DNA of 64,000 bases from Arthrinium phaeospermum (lineage: Eukaryota; Ascomycota; Sordariomycetes; Amphisphaeriales; Apiosporaceae): positions 1,054,001 to 1,118,000 of the forward strand of contig QYRS01000012.1 in NCBI GenBank assembly GCA_006503535.1. Direction: 5' to 3'. Position 1 is the stretch's first letter; the number at the start of each line of letters is the position of its first letter. The notes beneath the pieces are model-generated. The model was not told where the DNA came from, did not search any database, and worked only from the letters and a program-made list of their open reading frames with translations. The position numbers were made by a program, and so were the translations under genes. Below, piece after piece: positions 23,458 through 35,431 of this stretch.

Positions 23458-25432
23458 ATGGCGTCCGTGGTCGAGAAGACGGCCCAAGGCACGATATACA
23501 AGTCTCATAGGACTTTGGCAGTGCCAAGTGTCGATATACTGACCTTGCTGTTTGGTATGCAGCGGAGCTATTGTCAGACACCCCGAGACATACAGGATGA
23601 CTGACACCTGCCAGAATCCGAACAATGCTATTCACCCGACACTAAAGTCCTGCATGTAGACGCAGGTCAGTGAAACCTAATTAATCCGTTTTCTCTGTCT
23701 CCTAGCTGCCGGCGCATCGGGCCCAGCCCATCGCGTTGCAAGGCAATCTGTAATTGACAATCTTGGGACAGATGAACCTCCAATTACCTGACCAAAGGCC
23801 AAGTCCTCTTACAGCTGAGGAGGCTAGCGCACGTCCTCCGCGACCAGTACGGCGTGGGTGCCCAAGGTCCATCTCAGGATGTGGTTTTCAACATCTCTGG
23901 CGGCCACTTCATGCTGCCACTCGTATTCTACGCCACCTCGGCTGCCGAAGGAATCTTCTCCTCAACGAGTCCTTCAGCCACACCAGAAGAGCTAGCCTAC
24001 CAGCTCCGGGAAACGACGCCAAGGGTCATAATCTGCAACGATGACTCCAAGGCGAACGCCATCGCGGCCGCGAAGCTCGTCGGGTTCCCCCGCGCAACGT
24101 CCTCCTGTACCGTGGGGAGAAGCACATTGAGCTGTACGAAGCCGCCAGTGGCGCAAAGGTCCCCATCTCGAACCAGGAGCTTGACTGGCGCCGTATCACC
24201 GACGTCCACGAGCTGGAGAACAGCGTGGTCTGTCTCCTTTTCTCCAGCGGGACGACAGGCCTGCCCAAGGCCATGAAGCTCTCGCACCAGAACCTCGTGG
24301 CCGAGAGCAGCCTGGTCCTGGAGCCCATCAAGGAGTACAACGCCAAGTTCCGCGGACCCGACTACGAGTACATCGGCATCGCGCATCTGCCGGTCGCGCA
24401 CATTGCGGGGGTTATGGGCTACCTCGTCAATTCGACCTATATGCGCGGCACCATGTATTGGATGAAGAAGTTCGACTTTGCCAAGTTCTGCGCGTACTCG
24501 AAGAAGTACAAGGTGACGACGGGCTTCAGCGTGCCGCCCATCTACCTGCTGATCTCAAAGATGCCCAACGTCACCGACCAGTTCGACGCCTGGGTAGACG
24601 CCATCACGGGGGCCGCGCCCATGGGCGAGGAGCTCCAGGTCGCGGTGGGCAAGAAGCTGGGCAAGGGCACGACGCGCCTGCGCCAGACGTGGGGACTCAG
24701 CGAGACGACGGGTAGTATCACGGTCGTGCCGCTGGAGGAGGAACTCTACACGCCCGGTACGGTCGGATCCTTGGTGGCGAACCATTCCGCGCGTCTCATT
24801 GACGACGACGGTCGCGATGTCGAGCCAGGCAAGGAGGGCGAGATCCTGGTCAGGGGCCCGGTGGTTATTAAGGGGTATTGGAAGAACCCCAAGGCCGATG
24901 CCGAGGCATTCAAGGACGGCTGGTTTTACACGGGAGATATCGGGGTGTTCCGAAAGGGAATGCTATACATTGTGGACAGGAAGAAGGCAAGTACCCGATG
25001 ATATTTGGATCATTTAAAACGGACACACAGCAGCTAACTCGGACGCAGGAGCTTATCAAGTACAAAGGCACGCAAGTGGCCCCCGCGGAGCTCGAGGCTC
25101 TCTTGCTGTCTCACCCCAAGATCCAAGATGTGGCAGTCATCGGGGTCGAGGGGGATGGCACGGAGCTTCCACGGTATGTACATCAGTTAACCCCCGTTCC
25201 CCATCTACGCGAGCGCTGACACATCACACACAGTGCATATGTCGTAGCAGATCCCAAACAGGTATCGGAGCAGGAGGTCAAGGCCTTCGTGGCCAAGCAG
25301 GTTGCACCATATAAGCAGCTCCGCGGAGGCGTCATCTACATCCCGGCGATTCCGAAAAGCCCGTCGGGCAAGATCTTGAGAAAGGAGCTCCGGGAGATGG
25401 CGAGGAAGGAGGCTCGGTCTTCCAAGCTCTAA
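23458..25432 (+). CDS. Peroxisomal AMP-forming acyl-CoA ligase, 4-coumarate-CoA-ligase-like
   Basis: ANL-superfamily enzyme that activates a carboxylic acid via an acyl-AMP and then CoA thioester. Exons: 23458-23554, 23615-23665, 23772-24986, 25049-25173 and 25234-25432. Motifs: P-loop [30 protein letters not shown] (A5), GWFYTGDIG and VDRKKELIKYKG (A7/A8 with the intron inside), and [15 protein letters not shown] with the catalytic Lys. It ends in SKL, a peroxisomal PTS1. The third intron (24987-25048) is GC-AG (AAG/GCAAGT). Missing single bases near 23788 (DEPPIT to TKGQVLL) and 24094 (KLVGFPR to NVLLYRG) restore 563 codons (562 aa). Substrate could be a phenylpropenoate, an aryl acid or a fatty acid; the sequence alone does not decide. 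Confidence 0.92.
24987..25048 (+). other. GC-AG intron
   Basis: 62-nt intron with donor AAG/GCAAGT and acceptor ACGCAG, branch GCTAAC at 25034. It sits inside the conserved DRKK-ELIKYKG motif, which fixes both boundaries. GC donors are a small minority of fungal introns. Confidence 0.88.
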
Positions 25433-25713
25433 CTATTGGAAGATGTGCTATATCGGTCTGAGGCCATCGTGGACTGCGGTTGGATCACATGGCCGTCTTT
25501 CTCGCTTACCCCTTGCTGTTTTCACTCTAGGTCCCCGTTTACTGCGTTACTGGCGAGTCAAGCACGGTTGTTTTACCGTACAATGTATTTTAGCCAGCAT
25601 TGCATTGTTTAAACACTTTTCAAACTTCCAACGCTGAGCAAATGGGATTTGTTTTATTTGAGGATTATGATATATCGGCACTGACTTAAAATCGTACGGA
25701 GCGCCAAACATTT

Positions 25714-27148
25714 CTACCTGTTGTTCTCCTCCCAAGTCGGGCCAGTGCAGGCGAAGCCCTGGGGACCCGACACATTGTCGCATAGGTAGCTGGCGGGCGC
25801 CGTACCGTTGACCGTGTCGACGATGTCGATGCCCTTGATCTCAATCCCCGTGCAGGGGCGAGCAGCGGAGCACTGGACGGCCGCCACGACATCGCTGACG
25901 GCGGTGCCGTGCCAGTCGTCGAGCACGAGGTCGCGGATGTGAAACTCCGAGGTGTCGCAGCCGCCGGTGGCGTCGTTGTAGCTGGTGCACTGGGTGACGG
26001 CGAAGATGCCGGTGGCGCCCTCGAGGGTGAAGTTCTGGAAGAGCATGTTGGCGGCGTAGCCGAGGCCGCCGCCGCCGCCGTTGGGCGGGTAACCCGCCCG
26101 GCGGCCCGTCCAGGTCTTGACGTAGACGCCGTAGCGCATCTGGTCCAGGATCTGGATGTTGCGCGCCGTCACGTTCTCGATGATCTCGAACTCGCCGTCG
26201 TACTGGCCGATGCTGCCGATGGCGATGCCGAGGCCGGTGTGGAAGCGGCAGTCTTCGATCAGGATGTTGGTCGAGTTGGCCTTCATGGCGATGCTGTCGT
26301 CGCCGTTGTCGACGACCCAGCGGCGGAAGGTGATGTTGTTGGCGTAGACGGTGTCGGCGCCGTCGGTCTGTTTGGTTGGTGATCAGTACCGCAGGTTCGG
26401 GAGGGAGCTGCGCAGGCAGAAGAGAAGGGAACTTACGTTCAGAGAGGAGAAGTCGAAGCCGACTTCTTGCTTGGTGTCGGTGCTGTTGACGTAGATGTCT
26501 TCCATCAAGATGTTTTCGGAGTGGATGATGGTGACAGTCCTGTGCGATGACCATGAGCATAGGATCTTTGAGTCACTGACGCCGGGGGTTGGACACTTAC
26601 CACATCTGACTCTGGACGAAGCGGATACCCTGGAATACGCTATCGCGAGACCCCGTGACGGTGATCTGGTGAGGACGGCCGGGGTAGTTGTTGGTGCCGT
26701 TCACGAAGTCGTACCACACCTGACCGTTGCCGTCCAAGGTGCCGTACCCGTGGCCATCCCAGTGCACGTTCTCGCCGCCGAACAGCCAGGCGCTCGACTG
26801 GTTCTGGTAGCCCACGGGCAGGGAGTGGTTCAGCCAGTAGGGGATGTTCTGGTCCCACAGCAGGGTTCCCTGGAGGTCGACGTCGACGTTGCACAGGCCC
26901 GTCGTGTTCATGACGCTCTGGACGTGGTACGTCTCGTTCTTGAAGACGACCTTGCCGCGCTGGCCGGCGTCGCCCGCGGGGTTGTGGCCGCAGCGCTCAA
27001 AGGCTTCGAGGATGGCCGGCGCCGAGTCGGAGCCATTGGCGGCTGGCTCGACGACGCAGACATTGTTATCCCGAGGAGCCAGTGTTGCACCATATGATGC
27101 GGCTGCTACCGCAGGTGCGAGGAACGGAAGTAGGAGCTTTGCGAACAT
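25714..27148 (-). CDS. Secreted GH28 pectinase (exo-polygalacturonase / rhamnohydrolase type)
   Basis: Glycoside hydrolase family 28 right-handed beta-helix enzyme acting on pectin. Start chosen at ATG 27148 (MFAKLLLPFLAPAVAAA), which gives a signal peptide; an upstream in-frame Met would bury it. Exons: 27148-26601, 26539-26437 and 26367-25714; 435 codons, intact. Many N-glycosylation sequons. Motifs: SLNTDGADT (NTD), VDNGDDSIAMK (DD) and HTGLGIAIGSIGQY where GHG usually lies; YVKTWTG stands where RIK is usual. The PPNGGGGGLGYA loop resembles exo-acting fungal GH28. I infer exo-polygalacturonase or rhamnogalacturonan rhamnohydrolase, not endo-polygalacturonase. Plant-cell-wall degradation outside the cell. 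Confidence 0.9.
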
Positions 27149-27248
27149 CTTGGAGGGCGGACGACGCGAGGATGGAGGGAATGATCGAGTGTCTTTCGTC
27201 TGTCCCGTAGCTGAACCATGAGAGTCAACCACGGGGTAGACTCGACGG

Positions 27249-27256
27249 GTTATATA
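27249..27256 (-). promoter_or_regulatory. TATA box of the GH28 gene
   Basis: Minus-strand TATATAAC about 105 bp upstream of the ATG at 27148. Confidence 0.5.
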
Positions 27257-29217
27257 CTACATGACTAAGACGACAGGGCAGGGGATATCCGGCATGACTT
27301 TACCGCGAATCCCAGCCCGACTGCGTTATGATATCATCCCGCCAAGCTCAATGGATATACCGCTCGGCTAACACGAGCGAATGCAAGGAGAAAGAGCACG
27401 CAAGGAGCAACTGTCCTGTAGATCGCTGCAAGGCTGCCATGGAAGATATCGGGAGCGGGCAGTCACCGGTGGATATAATTTGTCAGGCTTGACTCGAGTT
27501 TTTCTGCTTCGTCGGGCGGAACCCCGACTGTTTGCGGTCCATGCCCCGACACGGGGCTCCGGATCGGCACACTTCCCATCCCTCGCGTTGTGATCTAGTC
27601 CCAGTCGCGCGTGGTGCATTCTCCAGTTCCCCCACGCTCCCCCCACTCGTAGCTGGGAGGTCTGCCAAAACGTTTAAGCGCAGTGGAGCAGACAACCACT
27701 CGTCGAGAGGGATTTCTCGGAGAACTACCGATTTGAGTTCTCGCTTGATGTGGGCCTCCACGGGGAAGGTGGATTCGCGATGGGGACGTCCCCGCGCTGG
27801 CCTTGGCAATCGGTCCGACTTCTACATGCACAATGACGATCAATGCCCTGCTGCGATCATGACGGCCGCCTGTAGATGGGTTCAACGATGCTCGTTCTCG
27901 ATGACTAATACTATAAGCCTTCTTTTGGCATGCTAATTGCTACGGACAATGCAGCGATGTCAAGAGGTAACTGAGAAAGCTACAAAGTATCGACTTAACC
28001 AATATGAGTAAACAACCGTTATTGAAAGCTCTCAAGTGCCCGCCACCTGCTCTAGCTTCGTTCCAGATTGCATACACAAATGACCATCTATTCTTCACAC
28101 CCTCAAAACACAATTTCCCGTGGGCTACTCAAACTGAGACCCAACCCCAAGCAGATCAAGAGATGTGTCTCCGCCGCAGCTCGCCTCTGGCTTTTGCGAT
28201 CTCCGGTTTTCTTGATGGTCTTGGTATTCGGTCTTGTCAGGCTCGCACACAACCGAGGAGACATCGATGCCGACATTAAGTTCAGACTTCCTAAAGAGCA
28301 GAATAAGCATGGATATAAACGCACCAGCATTGCGCCGTTGTTACCGAAAGCTTACGGTGACCGCTTCCGCACTGGTTTCCCGGAAGGAGTACCAGATTGT
28401 GACTTCATGATCGGACAAGAGGATACTAAATTCTGCTGCTTTGATGCTCTGAATGATTTTGTATTATGTGTATGAATATATCATCGCCCTTGAAGATATT
28501 CCGAGATTTTAAGCAAGAAGGTAAGGCGTTTCAATGCAGTTTTATCCTCCAAGTAATTCGCATGACAATCCAACTGGGCATATTGACTGTGCTGTCTTGT
28601 GTATGAACCCGTATCACCTGTGTGTCTAGGTGTCATTGCCAGAAATTGAACATATGAGTAAACGCTTGCATTGCTGCTCGTTGTGTAAGGCAGATTAAGA
28701 TTGATTGGAAGTCGACTGAAGAGCACACAATTTAGATGCAAATGTGTTGAGCATATGTGGGGCTTGGAAATATTCGCCTATCAGAGGATTATTGTTGAAT
28801 GCAGCCGGAACACAACTGGCGGAACGGGAAAACACAGCTGTGTTTCTTGCCTTGCCTGCCCGAGGCAGCCTGTGTCAATTCGGATTACAGTCTCTTACCC
28901 CTCAATCAGCTTGGCATACTGAGGGTTCATCGCCACGATAATATCATCAACAATCATCTTGTTGGTACTGCCATCTAAACTATCGAATAATATAGAAGAG
29001 GTCGATGTTATACTACTGGAATTCCGACTACATAACCTACACGATTACTGTGCGGCTAGCCATCTAAGCAAAAGGCAGAACGCATTCGACCATCCGGGAT
29101 TGGTCTCCTTGACAGGTACTCCACGCTGAAATAACCAAGAACAAGGACTAAATCATACCGCCTCTAGAAATCTGCCTCAGGAACTTCCAAGTACTATCAG
29201 CTGAGGCATCAGGGAAG
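27257..29217. other. 2-kb gene-poor region
   Basis: Divergent upstream region of the GH28 and C2H2-type genes. Open frames reach 135 codons (28068-28475), but I find no domain, signal peptide or conserved motif. AT content is higher in the part near 28.5-29.2 kb. Nothing else seen. Confidence 0.45.
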
Positions 29218-31687
29218 ATGTGTCGCCTGGTGATCTTCACTGGCTCCTGTCTCAAATGTGGTAGTCATTTTACCTGGACCGACCTGACGCAGGAATTACC
29301 GTGTCTTGAGGCCAAGACTACCCGCACCTTCGGGCACTGTCAAAGAGGGACGTACACAGACGAACACCATTTCGACCAGGAATGCGACGGTTGCTCCCAG
29401 GACGAGGACGAGGGCGTGTGTGATATTGACCACTCAAATCTTCATTCAAGCCATGAATCTGATGTGGATAGGAAAATCAATAGGCATCGTCAGGTTGATC
29501 TGAGTCAGCCTGAACAAGAGGTTGGTGGGAAACAGTCACCTGGATCAGACGCACCGCATGTTACAGTTAACCCCAAAAGGGAAGACATTATGGCCGTTCC
29601 CAACGGCAGACATGCCACAGGTTACTCAGAGCCCGCTGTTACGCTAGACGAAAATGCTGGCTCTAAGCACAGAGATTCGGTTATCATGAGCAGCCCCTCC
29701 GCAACTCGCTTACATCTATGTAAAGCCCACAGCAATGATCAAGTCGGAAACATCACCAACGTAAATCGACAGAATGTTCGCCAGACTAATATCGGGAACG
29801 ACTGTCCTACCATATCCATAGCACGAGTGGATAGCAAGAGGCTCCAGCCTGAATCCTCTCAGGACGCTATCAGACTTTACGAGAGCATGCGTTGCGGCAG
29901 CGACTTGGAGAAGAAACGCCTGTGTCATGAGCTTCAACACTGCAGCGAACAAATGTTTTTGTGGGCCAGGTCTACTTTGGCTATATTGTCCTTGAGCGAT
30001 ACGGCACAGGAACCCTCAGATCATCAGCGTTATTATGGGATAAAAGCAGAGGCTAATACTCATCAAGGATCTTGGCTGAATGCTGTTTCATCCAAAGACT
30101 CGGATCATACGCCAATGAGTTTCCAGATTACCATGCAAGGGCTCAAGCAGAGAAATCCTGTCCGCATACAAATTCAAGGCGTTCACTTAGTTGGCAAACA
30201 CACCAGAGACCAGGATGGTATCGAGACACTGAGTGAGGCTTGCTCCAGCTCACCCGAGTCGGAAACCTGCGAATCCGAAGATAGCAGTTCGAAATCGGAC
30301 GGCGGCGGTGAAATCCACTCCGGTAGTGCTTGTGATAACTCGGAGACATCATCATCATCAACAAGACTAAGCCCGCCAAATGCCACAGCGAAACAAAAGC
30401 GACCACTTGGAAGTGAAGCGGATGAAGATAACGACGAAGATGGTGCACAGAAAAGGCGACGCCACAAAGGAAAGCGTCCAGACACATCCAGTAATGGCTC
30501 ACGTCTCGCTTGTCCCTATCAAGCGTACGATAAATCTCAAGTCTGTCTCAGTCCCTCCGCACAGAACCCGTCGGGTGGATGCGCCGGAATAGGACGGCTC
30601 AGGTATGTGACATGTTGAAACGATTCCGGCAAATATCGGCGCTGATCGATGCTTCCTCAAGGCAACATCTGAGGCGAAGGCACATGCCATCAGCAAGGTG
30701 CAAAAGGTGTTGGAGGTCATTCGACAAGATGCAGCAAAAGACGGATCACGAGGCCATGGATCCGGCGTCCGAATATCGTGAGAGCCCTCCAATAGAGACC
30801 ATAATGAGCGAGTCCCAGGAAGGCGAGCTCGAGCGCCTCCGAACGTCAGGACCCGAAGAGTCTTCCTGGTGGAGAATTTTCCAGCTGCTCATTCCCGGGA
30901 TGGACGAACGTGATATTGCCTCTCTGAAGCTGGAATACTGGCCGTGTAGGTTACAATTTTGGCTCCGTGGATGCTCCTATCAGTGCCTTGTCAGTCTAAC
31001 AGAAAATTAGATTATATTAAGTCTGATTCATTCATGATCCCAGCAATGACGTTCTCCAACGTCGTCTTTCAGCCATCGCCAACTCCAGGATCGTCTGAAC
31101 CATTGCATCCCACGAGCGAGTGAGTCACTAAGGCAAGCCAGGAGCTGAACGCTTGAAAGCGGCACTAATTCAGACCCCAAAAACGCAGCAACCCCCCATT
31201 GCCGATAGAATTCGACTTGTCCATTTTCAATACCAGCGCGCCAGATGAGGAACCGATCACAGCTCAAACCTTTGATGTCTCTCTGTTTAGGGCCCCAGAT
31301 TTAATGTACGCCGACCCAACGACTCCCGGTCCGGCCTCAAGTGCTGAAGCGGCAAACCTGTCGATGGGGACGTTATCGGAGAGAGACAATTTGACGTCAA
31401 GTTCTGCTTCTTTACGGCCGCCGACGACCAACGCGCCATCTATAGACAGTTCCCGGTCCACGGAAACGGTGCTGCGAAGAAACTATGACAGGCTAAGGAA
31501 TCGGTACGCAACTGCAGAGAGAGAGAATGCGGAGTTGCGCGAGACGGCGCAGCAGGCACGGTCTAGTCTGAATCAGATAGACGCCGCACTGGAAATTGTG
31601 CTCAACGCAGAAGACCTGCCTGAGCATATTTACGACAAGATCGCGGAGATATCGGGTATGATCGCTTCACTGAAAGATAGGTCGTGA
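29218..31687 (+). CDS. Orphan C2H2-type zinc-finger protein with acidic Ser-rich region and coiled coil
   Basis: Four exons: 29218-30602, 30662-30945, 31044-31119 and 31174-31687 (753 codons, intact). The N-terminus is Cys-rich (FTGSCLKCGSHF, then CDGCSQDED). A long polar disordered region follows, with acidic and Ser tracts and a basic NLS-like QKRRRHKGKRPD. A fungal C2H2-like finger pair is assembled across intron 1: LACPYQAYDKSQVC, then GGCAGIGRLRQHLRRRHM and ARCKRCWRSF. Next comes WWRIFQLLIPG, matching the (I/L)LFP-type block usual after this finger in many fungal paralogues. The C-terminus has a heptad-rich coiled coil (YDRLRNRYATAERENAEL). Probably nuclear; function unknown. Intron 2 (30946-31043) is the least certain. 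Confidence 0.75.
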
Positions 31688-32789
31688 AGCTGGTCGAGGT
31701 CCGGAGTCCTTCTGATGACATCAAACAAGCAGCGGGTGGCGCCCCGAGTTACCCGTAATACCCTGAGCATCACCTTCGCCAATAGGAGACCAGACAAGCC
31801 ACAAGACTTCTCGCAACACATGCATGCATTGATGTTCCTTCGCATCAAGCCATGAATTTCATACCAAATATCAACTCGATTTGATGTAAACCGCTCTAGT
31901 CCAGAACGACTTTTAGGGAGACAAGAGGACCTGCAATCCGGTTTTTCCGTATCAGTAGTACAGTTGGTTGAACGATACTCGGGTGTTGTATTTGTGCTTA
32001 GGATACGGAGTACCTAGAGGGCAATACCGGTAAGGCTGAAGTTGGTGGGTCAGCTCACCGGGCCGGAATCCGGCTGGTGGCGTTCATCCCTGGACTTACG
32101 CAGGGTACATGCTTACCGAACAAGTGTCACATGGCGGACATTATGCCACGTCTCTTGGCAAAGGATCACGAACTGCTTGGATTCAAACTGCACAGCAAAT
32201 ATGTTGAAAGTAAACTGAAATGACGATGTTAAGTGTAGGCAGTAATACGGTCCAAGCATTCAAAACCAGGGAAGCAAAAGTATTCTAAATCTATTTTTTT
32301 ACTCTATCATCGGCAGGTATCTGGGCTTATTCTTTTCCACAAGTGACGGCTAGGGTCATTGAGTCTTCGAGCAGAGCTCATATTCCGAGTTTAGAGGTCC
32401 CTGCGTATGAGATGAGAAGAAGAATGTGACCACCGCTAATATTACGTCTGTCCTCAGCTTGTGTCCAATGAGCACTTTTCGGAGCAACTTTGCGGTCACA
32501 CGGCACGATAATCTGACAATATGTGCTTCAGTCTGACAATGGCGATCCGTCAGAAGTCCCAACTCCACGATAATGTCGTTGCTCCCGTCTCCGTGTCTGG
32601 TCAGCACCTGGAGGAGCGGTGCTGAGGCTTGGTGGCGCAAACTGGGGTATCGTGAACATCGTGAATATCGTGCCGCAATTCCGTCTACCGCAGCAGATGA
32701 TGATGACCAAGTAGAAGTTGGCAGTGAGAAACCTCAGCGCTTATGGCAGACTTCCACGGGCAGTAGACTTCATTACAACGCAAGGCGGA
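31688..32789. other. Intergenic, no gene seen
   Basis: About 1.1 kb without supportable coding signal. Confidence 0.45.
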
Positions 32790-32797
32790 TATATAAA
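32790..32797 (+). promoter_or_regulatory. TATA box of the small secreted protein gene
   Basis: TATATAAA 145 bp upstream of the ATG at 32935, in an otherwise mixed-composition promoter. Confidence 0.55.
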
Positions 32798-32934
32798 GGG
32801 GGTTGGTTTCCAGTTTGTGGCCTTCCAAATTCCCCATCTTCACCAACTACATCCAGCAGCCTATCAATACCAGCCTAGCCCCTTTTTACATCACATATAC
32901 CGTTCCAAACCAAAACACCAGTCACATCACAACC

Positions 32935-33387
32935 ATGCAGCTCACCACCAGCCTCCTCTCCCTCCTCTGCGCGGCCTCCAGCGTCGTCGTGGCCGCACCT
33001 GCCCAGGCCGACCTGGCCGCCCGTCAGGAGACCCCCCGCATATACGCCAAGTTCTACTCGGGCAACGGCTGCGACGGCACCTGGGTCGAGGACACGGTCT
33101 GGCTCCAGGGAAGCGGCGGCGAGTGCATCGTCAATGCGATCCCCTTCACGTACGCAAGCACCCTGGTCCAGCAGAACTACGCCACGCGCACCTGTGAGTC
33201 GATTTCAATTACTATAATTTCACTGGTTTACCTTGAAACCCAGGGTGGAAGTCCATGAGAGCTAATGAGATGCATAGTGCGCGCTTATGCCAGTCCCAAC
33301 TGCGACGAGACGGGCAACTACTACGATGTTCCTGCCGGGGAGACCAACTGCTGGTACGGACAGGTCGGCTCGGTCAAGTTCTTGTAA
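32935..33387 (+). CDS. Small secreted cysteine-containing protein
   Basis: Start ATG 32935 with a strong signal peptide (MQLTTSLLSLLCAASSVVVA). One intron, 33194-33277 (GTGAGT, branch GCTAATG, TAG), splits a Leu codon. 122 aa in total; the mature part has four Cys in the contexts NGCDGTW, GECIVN, PNCDET and TNCWYG, compatible with two disulfides. Small size, secretion and the TATA promoter fit an effector-like or wall-associated protein; I do not recognise the family. Intact. Confidence 0.82.
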
Positions 33388-33803
33388 ATAGGTTGGAACT
33401 TTTCAGTGAGTTGGTGGCGGATATCAACCGAGTGGGAAATAGGGGCTGGCCAGCCGGGTTACGGGTGGAAATTGTCGAGACGCTTGACAGTCCGATCTTT
33501 AATTTCTTTATTGTGTATCGGTCCATGTGGCCGCCCTTTCTTTTAACGCACAAGCACAATTATGCAACCTCTTCCCGGGAACCCAAGTTGTTTACTTTCA
33601 TGATGTGATTTGAATATCATCTTCTTGACCTAGCAATATTCTCTATTTGAGCTTAAAAATGAAAGACGCTGCAGTATAAAACCTGATGAAATGACTACAT
33701 ATAATCCCCATACCCGTACAGTGAGATATTACAACAATGTTGTCCTTCTAGATCTCCGGGATAGAAGCGAACTACTTTCCTCCGTGTAAAGAGGCGGTGC
33801 AAA
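33388..33803. other. Intergenic between convergent genes
   Basis: Joint 3' region of the small secreted protein gene and the SDR gene. Nothing seen. Confidence 0.45.
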
Positions 33804-34941
33804 CTAAACCACCACTTCCTGACCGATGAGCTTCTCGCTCAGACGCCAGAGCTTTTCAGTCTGGTCGGCACCACCAGCCCAGTCCGGAACAGCATCGATG
33901 CCGCACTCTTGGATGAGCGCACCCGAAGACTCTAACAAGGGGGTTAGCTCGGCCAGTTCCTTTTCGTTCTTGGAGGGGGGCTTCCTTACTGCGTAGCTCA
34001 GGGTTCAAGGCGGGATAGAGAAGGTTGGCGGCGCCTTCTTCGATCGAGGCCACCCGTTGCACGGGTGCAACACCGCCTGGGAAAAACCGTGTTAGTCAGA
34101 ACCCAGTGGGAGTTTGAGAGGTGGCACATACCGTTCTTCTCCTTGGCATCCTCGAAAGCAGCGCTCAGGCGTTTCTCGCTCACATCGGAGTTGGCCAACA
34201 GCTTGGTGGCGGGGATGAAACCGGGGATGGCGGCAAAGGCGGCGCCGCCAAACTTGGCCATACGCTTGCCCAGCTCGATGCTGAACTGGACGTTGGCCAG
34301 CTTGGAGCGTCCGTACGCCTCCCAGCAGTTGTACGTCTTGCCTCCCTGGAAGTCTACGTCCTCGAGGTCCCAATTTCCTCCGTACATGTAGCCGCCGCTG
34401 GAAACGTTGACGACTACCCCCTTTTCCTTCTTGAGCTCGGGCATCAGCAGGCTGGTCAGCAGGAAGTGGCCGACGTGGTTGGCCTCGAACTGGCTCTCGA
34501 CGCCGTCCTTGGAGGTGACGAAGTCCTCGACCGCCATGATGCCCGCGTTGTTGATCAGGCCCGCGATGCTGTCGGTGAGGCGCTTGATGTCCTGGGCGGC
34601 TTGCCGGACCGAGGCCCGGTCGAGCAGGTCCAGAGAGACGAAGTCGACTGAGACGGTCGGGCTGGTGCCCCTGATCTCGTCGATGACGGGCTGGATCTTG
34701 CTGAGAGACCGGCCGGCGAGTATGATCCTTCCCGGGTTGGCCTTGGCTAGGTGGACGGCGGCTGAGGCGCCGATGCCGCCTTGACTGGGACCGGTGATGA
34801 CAACTGTGGTTGCGAGGTTAGTTGTAAGAAGATCCGCGGTAAAGGGGAGTGCGGTCAAGACATACAAGTCTTTCCGACGGCATTCGATCCGAAAGCATCA
34901 ACGACATTCTGGGCAGTGGTCTCTTCGTTGAACACGGCCAT
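33804..34941 (-). CDS. Short-chain dehydrogenase/reductase
   Basis: NAD(P)-dependent SDR of the retinol-dehydrogenase/oxidoreductase-like group. Exons: 34941-34866, 34803-34132, 34076-33990 and 33931-33804; all introns are GTA..AG with CTAAC branches; 321 codons, intact. Start ATG 34941 (MAVFNEETTAQNVV). Motifs: cofactor loop VITGPSQGGIGASAA, LAGRSLSKIQ, NNAGIMAVEDF, catalytic Ser in VVNVSSGGYMYGG, and YGRSK (YxxxK). No signal peptide, so probably cytosolic. It is divergent from a Zn2Cys6 regulator 490 bp away, which suggests local control. Substrate unknown. Confidence 0.9.
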
Positions 34942-35431
34942 GGTGAGGAAAGTTGTTGAGTAGCAAGTGGTTCTTGTTGGAAATCGTGGTGATGTGTCTA
35001 GTAGCTACTTTCGGTTTGTTTGAATGGCTACAATATTTTGACACTTCGAAGAGCTCAAGACTCTTGTCTTATATATCCAACAGACATCACAGCCGTGGAT
35101 TGCATCAGATCCGTCTTAGTTACACAGCCAATCGGGAGGCCGGATCGCAGATGGGTCCCTCGCAAGTTCGCATCGGCCTGTGATTGGCTGCTAGGGGATG
35201 CTTTAGCTTGAACGAATTCGATGCCGTTCGATCCTAGGTGCACTAGCCTGCATGCTTGCTGACGCTGCTGACAAAACGTCCCCATCCCTTTTTGGAGTGG
35301 GCCTGTCTTGCCGTAAGCCACGAGTAGTGTCGGAACCTCGCAAGTTCGCTTATTAGCTGCACGGATTCTCGCAAAAAATGGTCCATCGATGATGTCGCAT
35401 CGCAAAGAGGTTCTGGGCATACCTAGTTGCA
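34942..35431. promoter_or_regulatory. Shared divergent promoter, SDR / Zn2Cys6 regulator
   Basis: 490-bp head-to-head region. A minus-strand TATATAAG at 35068-35075 lies about 130 bp upstream of the SDR start. No clear CGG-N-CCG palindrome stood out by eye. Confidence 0.5.

Noticed and set aside
28068..28475. 135-codon plus-strand frame in the 27-29 kb region
   Set aside because: No domain, secretion signal or splice partner found, so not reported as a gene.
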